Program-made: the position numbers and the translations under genes
Notes under the pieces: model-generated
Seen by the model: only the letters and a program-made list of their open reading frames with translations
Told to the model about the DNA's origin: nothing
Database searches by the model: none
Shown here: one piece after another, positions 12,682 through 20,785 of the stretch
How the letters are laid out: each line of letters begins with the position of its first letter
Position numbering within the stretch: the first letter of the stretch is position 1
Virus record (IMG/VR): IMGVR_UViG_3300020733_000003
Location: 1 to 56,738 of that record
Origin: a virus
DNA: 56,738 nt
Direction: 5' to 3' (one strand)

Positions 12682-12853
12682 CTTTTGCCTCATGTTTTTC
12701 ATTTTTCACGTACATTGGGTGGTTCATATCGGATGGGATGCGGAAGAAAGACTCTCCACCTGTCAATTTATCGGTCCAAGTCTTCCCGTCAAAACTTCCA
12801 TGCAGTTCAATCTTTCGGGCATCAATCGTGATCCATTTCTGGCCGTTGCTCAT
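12674..12853 (-). CDS. Hypothetical small protein (59 residues)
   Basis: MSNGQKWITIDARKIEL, then FDGKTWTDKLTGGES and a polar tail. Start at 12853 overlaps the upstream stop; stop at 12674-12676 lies inside the next gene (ATGCCTAA). Just too short for a 60-codon cut-off but clearly protein-like and coupled. Function unknown. Confidence 0.65.
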   Translation of the reverse strand: MSNGQKWITIDARKIELHGSFDGKTWTDKLTGGESFFRIPSDMNHPMYVKNEKHEAKDA

Positions 12854-13200
12854 TGGTTTTGCTCCTTTCTAAAGCTTTGCTCAATCGCTTTGCGGGCAAT
12901 GGCAGAGACTGTGATCCCTTCACGCTCGGACCTGCGCTTGATCTCGTTGTACATGGCCTCATCAATATAAATGGTTATGTTGCTACTCCGCTTGGGGGTT
13001 TGCATTACTTGAATAGCAGGCGTCGGCTTGGGTTGAATTTCAACCGTGGACTCATAGTGGCCGACAATAAGCTGACGGATCCAAATTGAGTTGGCAACTC
13101 CCGCGTTATAGGCTTGCTGGTTGACATATTGGGTCATTTCTAGGTTCATCCATACGGCAACTTTGTTTTGCCGTTCATGTTTCATGCAGGTAATCTTCAT
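12850..13200 (-). CDS. Double ribbon-helix-helix transcription regulator
   Basis: 116 residues with two strand-helix-helix units: residues 12-50 (NKVAVWMNLEMTQYVNQQ, then SIWIRQLIVGHY) and residues 73-112 (NITIYIDEAMYNEIKRR, then TVSAIARKAIEQSF). Each resembles a CopG/Arc DNA-binding half-site, so one chain could form an intramolecular RHH dimer. It is the first gene of the operon and sits next to the divergent promoters of the accessory and structural operons, so autoregulation and early/late switching are plausible. Ribosome binding site CCAAGGAAG. Confidence 0.75.
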   Translation of the reverse strand: MKITCMKHERQNKVAVWMNLEMTQYVNQQAYNAGVANSIWIRQLIVGHYESTVEIQPKPTPAIQVMQTPKRSSNITIYIDEAMYNEIKRRSEREGITVSAIARKAIEQSFRKEQNQ

Positions 13201-13232
13201 GGGCTTCCTTGGCTAAACCGCCAATACTAACA

Positions 13233-13260
13233 ATCATAGCACTATCTGGTGCGCTTCAAA
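13233..13260 (-). promoter_or_regulatory. Promoter of the accessory minus operon
   Basis: Minus strand TTTGAA (13260-13255), 16 bases, TATGAT (13238-13233) with TG extension. It shares GTGCTATGAT exactly with the promoter at 3692. Predicted start about 25 bases before the regulator's ATG at 13200. Confidence 0.6.
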
Positions 13261-13315
13261 ATAGAGATATATAAACAAAGCAAAGAAAATGTGCAGGAAT
13301 GATTTGCTCAATTGT

Positions 13316-13343
13316 TTGCTGTGGTCACATTGTCGGTTACAAT
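13316..13343 (+). promoter_or_regulatory. Promoter of the structural operon, probably leaderless
   Basis: TTGCTG (13316-13321), 16 bases, TACAAT (13338-13343). Only 9 bases separate the -10 from the ATG at 13353, so transcription would start at or within a base or two of the start codon. There is no Shine-Dalgarno. The block TCGGTTACAAT plus the 9-base spacing recurs at 49612-49632. Confidence 0.6.
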
Positions 13344-13352
13344 AAAAATGCG

Positions 13353-13646
13353 ATGCCTAGAGTAGAAGACCCGACAAAGACCCCATGGTATAAGCACTGG
13401 TTTCTTGATGTCAGCATAATTGTGGCCTTAATTGGCCTTGTTATGACTGTCATGGCTCAAAGCACAGAGAATGGCCGTGAGAAGCAAAAGATCGAGGACC
13501 GTGTTGGCAACGTGGAGACTAAGGTTAGTGACCACGACACCCGGATTAAGGAGGTCGAAAAGATCCCCATTATCCTCAACCGAATGGACCAAAAATTAAC
13601 CGATATGCACGACTTTTTAGGAGTTCCTCCAAGGAAAACCAAATGA
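13353..13646 (+). CDS. Membrane-anchored coiled-coil protein
   Basis: 97 residues from ATG 13353 (MPRVEDPTKTPWYKHWF). One membrane helix (VSIIVALIGLVMTVMAQ) at about 20-37, then a heptad-rich helix (KQKIEDRVGNVETKVSDHD and onward). The longer open frame begins upstream of the promoter and is discarded. Paired by ATGA overlap with the holin-like gene, suggesting a lysis accessory role; an antiholin or spanin role is speculative. Confidence 0.6.
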   Translation: MPRVEDPTKTPWYKHWFLDVSIIVALIGLVMTVMAQSTENGREKQKIEDRVGNVETKVSDHDTRIKEVEKIPIILNRMDQKLTDMHDFLGVPPRKTK

Positions 13647-13825
13647 CCTTCATTTCAGGCTTGAAGTACGTCGGGGCATTTGTCGTAGGGTTTCTAACTC
13701 CGCTTGTAGGTACCATGGCTACAGGGCATTGGCCTTCTGGCTCAATTTGGCCTATAGCGATCGCTACAGGGCTTACCAATACTGGGTTCTTCCACATGAA
13801 ATCTCCAGCCCAAAAGGATAAATGA
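13643..13825 (+). CDS. Holin-like small hydrophobic protein
   Basis: 60 residues with two hydrophobic segments (LKYVGAFVVGFLTPLVG and IWPIAIATGLTNTGFF) separated by a short polar turn and ended by a lysine-rich tail, the layout of small two-helix holins that open the inner membrane. Position before terminase is common in phages. Overlaps both neighbours by 4 bases. Function is inferred from topology only. Confidence 0.5.
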   Translation: MTFISGLKYVGAFVVGFLTPLVGTMATGHWPSGSIWPIAIATGLTNTGFFHMKSPAQKDK

Positions 13826-14511
13826 ACGAACAAATACCATTGACCGAAATGCAGAGGAAGTTTGCCGAGTCAGTTTTTGCTGGGCATAGCTTGATCGAGT
13901 CTTACAAGATGGCTGGTTATAGTGTAATCAACCGCAAGACGGGCTTGCCTCGCCGGGAAAATGGCATGAGGGTTCATGCATCAAAGCTCCACGCATCGCC
14001 GCAGGTGCAGGAATACCTTAACAACCTAAGGCAGGAAGGTCTCAAGAAAACCATTCTATCGGTCGAAGAGACAAACCGTGGCATGAAGGAAATTACGGTC
14101 GCTGACATTGGTGACTACTTCACTGATGACGGTGAAGGCGGCCAGCGGATCAAGAATTTCCATGAGATGACGCCTGAACAGCGAAGGCCAATTAAGGCTG
14201 TTAAGTTCAAGAATGGTCAGGTTTCCGAATTCTCGTTGGAAGGCAAGTCCCCAGTTCTTTTTAAGGCCGCTGATATCCTTGGGATGGTCACCAATAAGGT
14301 CGAGTTGTCAGTCTCCGACGAGGCAGTCTTCCAGTTCTTTGGTAGAGCGATGGCTCAGGAAGGAATCGATCTCGAGACGGTTAAGAAGATTCTAGCCAAT
14401 GTCAACCAGCAAATATCGGAAGTTCCAAAGGGGCTTGGCATTACGCCAATCATCAATTCGTTTATTGATCGAAACGAGTTAGTTGACGACGAAGTTTCCG
14501 ACGAGGAGTAA
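13822..14511 (+). CDS. terS: Terminase small subunit
   Basis: 229 residues. The N-terminal part (LTEMQRKFAESVFAGHSLIESYKMAGYS, then MRVHASKLHASPQVQEYL) is the helix-turn-helix typical of TerS, which binds the packaging site. The centre resembles small-subunit oligomerisation helices and the C-terminus is acidic for motor contact. It lies directly before the large subunit. Start overlaps the holin-like gene's stop. Confidence 0.8.
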   Translation: MNEQIPLTEMQRKFAESVFAGHSLIESYKMAGYSVINRKTGLPRRENGMRVHASKLHASPQVQEYLNNLRQEGLKKTILSVEETNRGMKEITVADIGDYFTDDGEGGQRIKNFHEMTPEQRRPIKAVKFKNGQVSEFSLEGKSPVLFKAADILGMVTNKVELSVSDEAVFQFFGRAMAQEGIDLETVKKILANVNQQISEVPKGLGITPIINSFIDRNELVDDEVSDEE

Positions 14512-14518
14512 CTAGCCT

Positions 14519-16153
14519 ATGGGTCTTAAGACCACCGACATAGAAAAGCTTGTCACGGACTCGTACAAGCTTGAGGATCGATCGCATCTGCTACCGCTGT
14601 GGAAGGCTCCATACGATCAGGACACGCCAGAGACAGCCTATCGGTTCGTTACGGAGTGCTGTTGGACCTACAACGAGGCTGACGGTCCTATGGAGCTTAT
14701 CCCTGCGAACGAGTATGTCCGTAGGCTTTGCTACGAGTGGTGGGAGTGCAGGAAGACTGGCCGAACACTGATCATCGAAAAGTCGAGGCGACTTGTTGTC
14801 TCTTGGATCTTGCGAGGACTAGAACTTTGGTCGCTTGGCCTCAAGCGAGGCAAACACACAATCGTCGGATTGACTTATCCGAAGGCCGCTGAACACGTCT
14901 GGCGTATTTGGCATCTTTGGGAACAGCTTTGCATTCACTTGCGCTGGCACAAAATTGACGATGCCCAGCACCATGGCGGCAACCCAATGAGCCAGAAGCT
15001 TGACGATGTCATTCTTCCCAACGGAAGTATCGTCGAGAAGATCAACCAAGATGGTGGCTCTTTACAGGGATCTGGCTACTCTGGGGTCACTCATGAAGAG
15101 TTCTCACTGTACAACCTGCCTGCGGCAATGTACAGCCAGTCGAGGTTTGTTACCCAAGGCGCTCCCGGCAATGTTGGTGGCTTTGTCGTCATCGTCACCA
15201 ACTCGGCCCCTAACCCTGAATGGCAAGAAAGAAAGCAGGAAGCGGGTGGGGTAGCTGGGCTTGATGGCAGGATGCCGCACATTAAGGCTCGGCAGATACT
15301 TGGCCTCGATGAGTGCGGAAAGACATCACTACTAATGCAAGGTATGGCCGCAGTCGACACTCGGGCTGGCGACCGATATATTGCACTTCATTACTCTGCC
15401 GACCCACAGAAAGACGGCGCATGGGTGTCCCGAGAAAAGCGAGGACACGGGATGCGCGAATGGGATCAGCAGATGGAGATGATCGAGGAAATCTTCAATG
15501 GGGAGCCTGTCTACAAAGATTATTCGGAGGCAAGACACTCTCCAAAGCTCGTCAGAGAGAAAGGCGTCCCGATCATTAAAGGATCGGTTTACATCGGAGG
15601 CTGGGATATTGGGCTTCAGCCAGCGTTTGTCTTGCTACAGGTGACACCGATCTACCAGATCCAAGCTATCCTAGAAGTAGTATCGATGGGCGGCGAACCC
15701 ATGGAAGCATTTGCTCCTAGAGTTCTCAGGGCAATCAAGGAGCGAATACCGGGACGGTGGGACGAGATTTACCACGGCGCTGACGCAACTGTCATCAATC
15801 GAACTGCGACCACAGGTGATACGGTTCAAAAGGTAGCCCGAGCATTTAACCTCTATTTGCGACCACAGACCAACAATCTTCAGGTCCGACTGTCCAATGT
15901 CACTTGGGCGCTGGTAGACGAGATTGAGGAGCGAACTCCTCGTCTGATTGTGGACCCAATAAACTGTCCAACCCTTGCTACAGGATTTCGAGGAGCCTAC
16001 AAATATGAAGACAACCCAAGGGGAGACTCCACTGGACCGGGTAGAATAACTAACTTACCGTTAAAAAATGGTTACAGTCATATTCATGACGCCTTCCAGT
16101 ATTCGATTACGATAGCAAGGAAATTCTGTGAAGGTAAACTGCGGCTACGATAA
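14519..16153 (+). CDS. terL: Terminase large subunit
   Basis: 544 residues: ATPase and nuclease motor that drives DNA into the prohead. ATPase part: LIIEKSRRLVVSW (85-97) is the Walker A-like KSRR-type loop found in several TerL families, and VTHEEFSLY carries the Walker B/catalytic acids. The nuclease part has GGWDIGLQP, HGADAT and HIHDAFQ, with three acidic metal ligands in the RNase H-like order. Full length. Seven bases after terS. Confidence 0.88.
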   Translation: MGLKTTDIEKLVTDSYKLEDRSHLLPLWKAPYDQDTPETAYRFVTECCWTYNEADGPMELIPANEYVRRLCYEWWECRKTGRTLIIEKSRRLVVSWILRGLELWSLGLKRGKHTIVGLTYPKAAEHVWRIWHLWEQLCIHLRWHKIDDAQHHGGNPMSQKLDDVILPNGSIVEKINQDGGSLQGSGYSGVTHEEFSLYNLPAAMYSQSRFVTQGAPGNVGGFVVIVTNSAPNPEWQERKQEAGGVAGLDGRMPHIKARQILGLDECGKTSLLMQGMAAVDTRAGDRYIALHYSADPQKDGAWVSREKRGHGMREWDQQMEMIEEIFNGEPVYKDYSEARHSPKLVREKGVPIIKGSVYIGGWDIGLQPAFVLLQVTPIYQIQAILEVVSMGGEPMEAFAPRVLRAIKERIPGRWDEIYHGADATVINRTATTGDTVQKVARAFNLYLRPQTNNLQVRLSNVTWALVDEIEERTPRLIVDPINCPTLATGFRGAYKYEDNPRGDSTGPGRITNLPLKNGYSHIHDAFQYSITIARKFCEGKLRLR

Positions 16154-16162
16154 CATGTTATC
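16149..16162. promoter_or_regulatory. Perfect 14-bp palindrome at the terL stop
   Basis: GATAACATGTTATC spans the stop codon of terL and the short gap before the next gene. It is the only gap of this kind within the packaging genes. A dimer-binding operator or a chance palindrome; no U-run follows. Confidence 0.4.
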
Positions 16163-16177
16163 ATTTAGGCACAACCC

Positions 16178-16465
16178 ATGAAGAACGATTCAACTGTCAA
16201 GTTACTAGTGGCGCAGGGGCATACGGCCATCTTGACTGATAAGGACAAGCATTTGATCGCGGCCACTATTATGTCGACACAGCAGACGATCATCGACAAA
16301 TTGGCCGAATGTGTCGCCAATGTAAACAAATTGTCTGAGGCAAAGGAAGGAGAAGACGTTGATCCAGCAAAGGCTGAGATTTTTTCGCTGACAACGGCTT
16401 CATTGACAGCGTTTACGAAAGCCATGGAAATCATGAACACCGTCATGCAGGAGAACCCACTATGA
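16178..16465 (+). CDS. Hypothetical helical protein
   Basis: 95 residues, MKNDSTVKLLVAQGHTAIL; almost entirely helical by composition (SLTTASLTAFTKAMEIMNTV) with a short acidic linker. Between terL and the Tad2-like gene, with an ATGA overlap to the latter. Could be a virion-assembly helper. No family recognised. Confidence 0.55.
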   Translation: MKNDSTVKLLVAQGHTAILTDKDKHLIAATIMSTQQTIIDKLAECVANVNKLSEAKEGEDVDPAKAEIFSLTTASLTAFTKAMEIMNTVMQENPL

Positions 16466-16653
16466 ATTTTGCAGATGCTTGGGGGCAGATGCTCCAGCTA
16501 GGGAGGAAAGTGCGTCGACCTAGTTGGGATGGCGATCGGTTTTGGCTAGTAAAGGGCAAGGATCTTTACGAATCCATCGGCGGCAAGGAAACCTTTAAGC
16601 AAAAGGTCAACACCGAGGACACATTTGCCGATGATTTCGAGGTGGTTGAGTAG
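16462..16653 (+). CDS. Short DUF2829 / Tad2-like protein
   Basis: 63 residues. It opens MNFADAW, LGRKVRRPSWDGDRFWLV and closes TFADDFEVVE, the start and end signature of DUF2829. That family includes Tad2, which sequesters the cyclic ADP-ribose-type signal of Thoeris defence. At 63 residues it lacks much of the usual middle (family members are commonly 70-110), so ligand binding is uncertain. Odd place, inside the packaging operon. Overlaps both neighbours. Confidence 0.65.
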   Translation: MNFADAWGQMLQLGRKVRRPSWDGDRFWLVKGKDLYESIGGKETFKQKVNTEDTFADDFEVVE

Positions 16654-17363
16654 TGGTTACCGATTCGGTAAAAGTCAGGCTTCCAAATGATATCAGTCAC
16701 AACATCGATATTAAGGCGGCTTCCGAAGCAATCGCGGTCGTCGGCAACCGAGTTGTGGTCGAGATGCTTCCAGTTGACAAGCCCACTACGCTCCTACTTC
16801 CAGACAACCTAATCAACTTCTGGCGAGGTTGCGTCGGTGTAGTAATTCAGTCTCCCAATTTCGTGGTTAAAGCCAAAGGAAAGCTGATCGAACCTCCCAT
16901 GGTTGGCGATCTTGTCATTGTTCACCCACAAGATGGAGTGCATATCGACAATGCCGAAATGGGCAAGTACAAAACGTCGAATCAAATCCGAGTTTACGGA
17001 GCTTATGCAGAGTACGTCGGTGAGCCGATTGCCTGCGACTGGTGGGAATCAATTATGGCAAGCATTGACACAAACATGAATCTAAGGGCTTACGGTAACA
17101 AGAGCATCTTCAAGAAGGACAAGGCGGTCGGCGTTTCGGATAACGGAATCTTCCTCCCTGATGGCCATCACCAGCGAAATGAAATGGCAATTATTGTGTC
17201 AAGGGGGCCATTGGCCGATCCAGATGCAAAAGTGGGCGACAGAGTATCGTACAATCCACATTACATAGAACGCGACGGCGTTGATCTCGGCACAGGAGTT
17301 TCGAACTTCGACTACTTCATCGCCAGCGATCTAGCAATCAATTACGTCGTTACTGAGGATTGA
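16653..17363 (+). CDS. Tandem GroES-like fold protein
   Basis: 236 residues from a GTG overlapping the upstream TAG, with GAGGTGG as ribosome binding site. Two GroES/Cpn10-like units are visible. Residues about 28-100: VVGNRVVVEMLPVDKPTTLLLPD, then RGCVGVVIQS, then VGDLVIVHP. Residues about 145-235: a shorter NGIFLPD, MAIIVSRG, VGDRVSYNP, then FDYFIASDLAI like the GroES C-terminus. A phage co-chaperonin for capsid folding is inferred from family precedent (T4 gp31). It sits beside portal and capsid genes. Confidence 0.6.
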   Translation: MVTDSVKVRLPNDISHNIDIKAASEAIAVVGNRVVVEMLPVDKPTTLLLPDNLINFWRGCVGVVIQSPNFVVKAKGKLIEPPMVGDLVIVHPQDGVHIDNAEMGKYKTSNQIRVYGAYAEYVGEPIACDWWESIMASIDTNMNLRAYGNKSIFKKDKAVGVSDNGIFLPDGHHQRNEMAIIVSRGPLADPDAKVGDRVSYNPHYIERDGVDLGTGVSNFDYFIASDLAINYVVTED

Positions 17364-17365
17364 CA

Positions 17366-19027
17366 TTGAAAGACGAAACCCCCAAGAAAATAAAGCTGAC
17401 CGACAAAGGGCTGGTTGATATCCCAGAGCTTGAGGAGCGAAACAAGTTAGCCCTCAAGATCAAACTGGATATTGACGCAGGTATTGAGACCCAAGGCTCA
17501 ATGGGAACTTGGTGGTTGGAGGCCGAACGAGCCTATCTTAACGAGGCTCCTTCGGTGCAGAGTCAGCTTGATCAGGGGCCAAACGATCCCGGTTATCAGG
17601 TCTTTACGATGCCATTGACTCAAACCCGAGTCGATATGCTTTCTGCACAGGTCACGACTGTTGTCACCAAGCAAGATCCGTTGATGACGGATATCAGTGA
17701 CGATGAAGATGTTGCCGAGAAGAGGCAGAAAACACTGCATCGCGTCTGGATGGATGGAAAGTTCCCTGTCGCAGTATCCAAGGTCGCCAATATGTGTGGT
17801 GTCAAGGACATTGGTATCTACCGGATAACTCCGGGCCTTGTGCCGGGGTCCGTCAAGATCGACGCAATCGACCCGCAGGACTGGACAATTTTCCCTGCAA
17901 CCCCAGAAGGAATACAGGCGACGGCTTGTGTTGGTCACAGAACCAACCACCGTCGCATTGTTGTCCAGAGCAAGCAAAAGACTGGCGAGTATTACGAGAC
18001 GGAAGATTTGCCAGAATCTACTCAGGCTGACCACGATGACGACCACGAACAGGTTCACACCAGAAGCGAACTCAGTACAGCTTCTCCAGACAAGAACAAC
18101 CAGTTGATCGAGATTTGGGATGTTGTCGTTCGATTGGATCTGGAAGAGACAGGCAACGAGCAGTTGTACCGAGCCAGCGTTGATTATGAAGGCTGTCAAC
18201 TTCTAAGCCTGCAACCTTACAAGTTTAGCTACATCTGGTATTTCCGGTCGTATTACATCGGCTCCAGCAAGTATTTTTACTCGGGTTCCAGTGTCGCTCG
18301 AAATCTCGATCCCTGCCAGACGGCGAAGAACAACTTGTTCAGCGCCTTCTACGGTGGATCCATGTCGGCGGCTATGCCAAAGACCTTTGGCCCTCCTCTG
18401 GAAAGCGGAGAGAAGTTTACAAAAGCTGGTTACGGCGACTACATTCCGACGGAAGGTGGGCAGACTCCATTTACGCCGGGTGGTCAGTTTAGCGGCCAAG
18501 CATTTCCCCCAATGCTCCAAATCGTTGAGCGAGATGCTGACATGGTCAGCAGGGTAAGCCAGAACACTCAGGGCGCTCAGGCTACAGGACAGACTACGGC
18601 AACCGAGCAAAGTATTATTGCCGCTGGCGTTGCGGTCGGTCTTGAGATGTTTATTGCCAACTTCACCTCTGAGTTTCCAGAAATGGCGGCTCACACCATG
18701 GAGTTGATTGCCGACGACTACGAAGCATTTGAGCAGAGATTTGGAACGATTTACCCAGACCCAACCCCAGAAGAATTGGAAGCACAGCGGCAGGACACGT
18801 TGCAGAAGCTACTTGGCCAAGCAGTTGGGCAACCGCCAATGCCAGATCAAATGCCATCTCCTGACATGAATAGTGGCATGATGCCACAGCATATGCCTCC
18901 GATCGATCAGGGGCAACCTGTTTCTCCGATCCCCGGAGTGCATGGGCCTACTGATGCCGTTGGATTGCCGCTTGATCTGGGACAAGGTGGATCGCTAATC
19001 ACAGGCGCTCCAAGCCACATACTTTAA
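17366..19027 (+). CDS. Portal protein
   Basis: 553 residues from a TTG at 17366, placed 7 bases after GAGG; a TTG at 17360 is too close to that site. The dodecameric portal is the head vertex for packaging and ejection. Family-like features: a long helical N-terminal part, the wing (LIEIWDVVVRLDLEE), an SYIWYFRSYYIGS segment, and the long helices ending in VERDADMVSRVSQNTQG and ATEQSIIAAGV. The tail (after about 500) is Pro/Gln/Met-rich. Gene order supports the call. Confidence 0.82.
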   Translation: MKDETPKKIKLTDKGLVDIPELEERNKLALKIKLDIDAGIETQGSMGTWWLEAERAYLNEAPSVQSQLDQGPNDPGYQVFTMPLTQTRVDMLSAQVTTVVTKQDPLMTDISDDEDVAEKRQKTLHRVWMDGKFPVAVSKVANMCGVKDIGIYRITPGLVPGSVKIDAIDPQDWTIFPATPEGIQATACVGHRTNHRRIVVQSKQKTGEYYETEDLPESTQADHDDDHEQVHTRSELSTASPDKNNQLIEIWDVVVRLDLEETGNEQLYRASVDYEGCQLLSLQPYKFSYIWYFRSYYIGSSKYFYSGSSVARNLDPCQTAKNNLFSAFYGGSMSAAMPKTFGPPLESGEKFTKAGYGDYIPTEGGQTPFTPGGQFSGQAFPPMLQIVERDADMVSRVSQNTQGAQATGQTTATEQSIIAAGVAVGLEMFIANFTSEFPEMAAHTMELIADDYEAFEQRFGTIYPDPTPEELEAQRQDTLQKLLGQAVGQPPMPDQMPSPDMNSGMMPQHMPPIDQGQPVSPIPGVHGPTDAVGLPLDLGQGGSLITGAPSHIL

Positions 19028-19030
19028 GCC

Positions 19031-19477
19031 ATGAGAAAGTTCGATATCACTAAGGCACAGCTTCTTGACCATACGATGTGGGTTCCAACGGGTAAGTCCC
19101 CCGGTAATACCCCGCAGGCAAAGCTACAGACGGCGCAGTTGCTCATGCAAATGGCGGCAAACCCTGCGACGGGGATCGATGCCCATGAGCTTGCCACTGT
19201 AGTCATTCAAAACGGAGCTTTGGCTAACGCCACCAATATTCAAATCCCCAAGGAGCAGATGCAAGCAAATGCGGCGATGGCACAACAACAGCAAATCCAG
19301 AGCGCAGGTAGCGGACCTCTTCCAGATCAAGCAATGGCTGGAAGCCCCGGAGGGCCAGTTGCTCCTCAGCCTATTCCAAATGGAGTTGGAGGGGGCGCTC
19401 CAACGCCTCAGTCGGGTGGACCTGCACCAATCCCCGAACCTCGCATCCCAAGAGCAGGGGAAAATCCAGTGGCTTGA
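19031..19477 (+). CDS. Hypothetical Ala/Gln/Pro-rich protein
   Basis: 148 residues. The N-terminal 75 residues are helical (LLMQMAANPATGIDAHELATVV). The rest is low-complexity Gln, Pro and Gly. It directly follows the portal gene, whose C-terminus has similar composition, so it may be a split-off extension of the portal or a minor head protein. No recognised domain. Confidence 0.55.
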   Translation: MRKFDITKAQLLDHTMWVPTGKSPGNTPQAKLQTAQLLMQMAANPATGIDAHELATVVIQNGALANATNIQIPKEQMQANAAMAQQQQIQSAGSGPLPDQAMAGSPGGPVAPQPIPNGVGGGAPTPQSGGPAPIPEPRIPRAGENPVA

Positions 19478-19484
19478 GAAAGTC

Positions 19485-19580
19485 ATGGACGCAACAGATT
19501 TGTACGATAAACTAAAGGAGCATCATAGAACGTTATGCGAAAACAGCATCAAACAGCAACCATCCCGACGGACTCGGTAG
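19485..19580 (+). CDS. Possible 31-residue ORF overlapping the scaffold gene start
   Basis: ATG at 19485; MDATDLYDKLKEHHRTLCE looks like a real helix, then the frame runs 46 bases into the next gene before its stop. The upstream site is weak (TTGAGAAAG). It may pass ribosomes to the ATG at 19535, whose own GGAG is 15 bases away. Confidence 0.3.
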   Translation: MDATDLYDKLKEHHRTLCENSIKQQPSRRTR

Positions 19581-20326
19581 AGGAAGAATCCACATTGATG
19601 GAAGTTCCTCCCGATTGGACGGGTGAAGAGCCTCTGGTGGACGATGAGCCAGATGGACAGGAACAGGAGCCAGTAGCTCCTCCTATCGACATTGAAGCGA
19701 TCAAGGCTGAGGCTAAGGCTGAAGCGATCAAGGCAGTCGAACTGCGACAGCAGGAAGAGTGGCAACGACAGCAGGCCCAATTGCAATGGCAACAGGCCCA
19801 GCAGTACCAAAACCCAAGTTTCCAACAGCAGTATCAACAAGCTCCGGTTCAATCTAACCAGTACGAGCAACTTGAGCAGAGAATCTTTGCTGGAGATGCG
19901 GCTGGCGCTTTGCGGGATTTGGCAAGCCAGATCCGAGAGGAGGTGCGCCGGGAAGTGCTTGGCGAGGTCAATCAGCGAGTATCCCCGTTGGCAGTTGATC
20001 GAGTCGTGGATGAGATCGCGGGAGATTTTGGGAAGGAAGCTAAGAATCAGATCCGCGAACTGATCCGAACCACAGATACATCAACGCTGACTCCGCAGGG
20101 TAAAGATATTCTTCGACGACTTGCCCGAGACTACGATCGAGAGGCGCAGGAAAAGGTTACCGCTACACAAAAGCGAATGAGACCTGAGCCAGTAGGTCTT
20201 TCTCCTACACGTTTGCAAGTCGACAAGACAGATTTCGATCGCGTTAACAGTGAGCGACGTAGCATTGGGCTACCCCCAATTAATGCTACACAGTACCAGC
20301 AACTCTTGAAAGAGGTTAATCGTTAA
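19535..20326 (+). CDS. Scaffolding-type protein
   Basis: 263 residues. An acidic N-terminus (about 1-50) precedes a long charged Ala/Glu/Gln helix (IEAIKAEAKAEAIKAVELRQQ), a Gln-rich linker, and a helical C-terminal domain with basic residues. This acidic-coiled-basic layout and position between portal and capsid is typical of scaffolds that template prohead assembly. Sequence homology to a named family is not visible. Confidence 0.6.
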   Translation: MRKQHQTATIPTDSVEEESTLMEVPPDWTGEEPLVDDEPDGQEQEPVAPPIDIEAIKAEAKAEAIKAVELRQQEEWQRQQAQLQWQQAQQYQNPSFQQQYQQAPVQSNQYEQLEQRIFAGDAAGALRDLASQIREEVRREVLGEVNQRVSPLAVDRVVDEIAGDFGKEAKNQIRELIRTTDTSTLTPQGKDILRRLARDYDREAQEKVTATQKRMRPEPVGLSPTRLQVDKTDFDRVNSERRSIGLPPINATQYQQLLKEVNR

Positions 20327-20718
20327 TGGCAACCAGCAAAACAGTTGAAAGCGGAACACGCAATCCCCGCTCTGGAGGAGTTGAATTCCTTCCAGATCGG
20401 CACTACCTAAAGGTTCAGCGGGATGTTGCGGCTTTGCAATATGAAAGTCCGCTTGAGAAGTTTCTTGACGAACCATCTATTGTAAATCCAGCAGAACCGA
20501 TGTATCGTGAAGAGATAACCGATGCAAAGGTTACGGGTTCTCGACAGATGGTAATGATTTCTTGTTCAAAGGCTGACTACGAAGCGGCACAAAGACGTTA
20601 CGACGCCGAGGCTGAACGTCGTCAACAAGCAATGAACAAGAAAATTGGGCCGCACGGACAAATTCAAGAAGAAGAAGACTCCTTTGTGCGCTCACGTCAT
20701 GCTATATTATCTGATTAG
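20326..20718 (+). CDS. Hypothetical protein between scaffold and head genes
   Basis: 130 residues, MATSKTVESGTRNPRSG. Polar N-terminus, then a charged helix (SKADYEAAQRRYDAEAERRQQ) and an acidic tail. Start overlaps the scaffold stop (TAATG). Probably a minor head or assembly protein by position. No family recognised. The following gap (20719-20785) contains a short CTCG-TAGG-CGAG hairpin. Confidence 0.55.
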   Translation: MATSKTVESGTRNPRSGGVEFLPDRHYLKVQRDVAALQYESPLEKFLDEPSIVNPAEPMYREEITDAKVTGSRQMVMISCSKADYEAAQRRYDAEAERRQQAMNKKIGPHGQIQEEEDSFVRSRHAILSD

Positions 20719-20785
20719 GGACAACAATTGAATAAGGGCGGCTCGTAGGCGAGGGCTTGCTACTACTTCGTGAGGAAAAACAAAA

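Noticed and set aside
16653-17363. Alternative reading as a decoration protein
   Set aside because: The repeated GroES-like strand motifs and SDLA-type end fit better, although homology was judged by eye.
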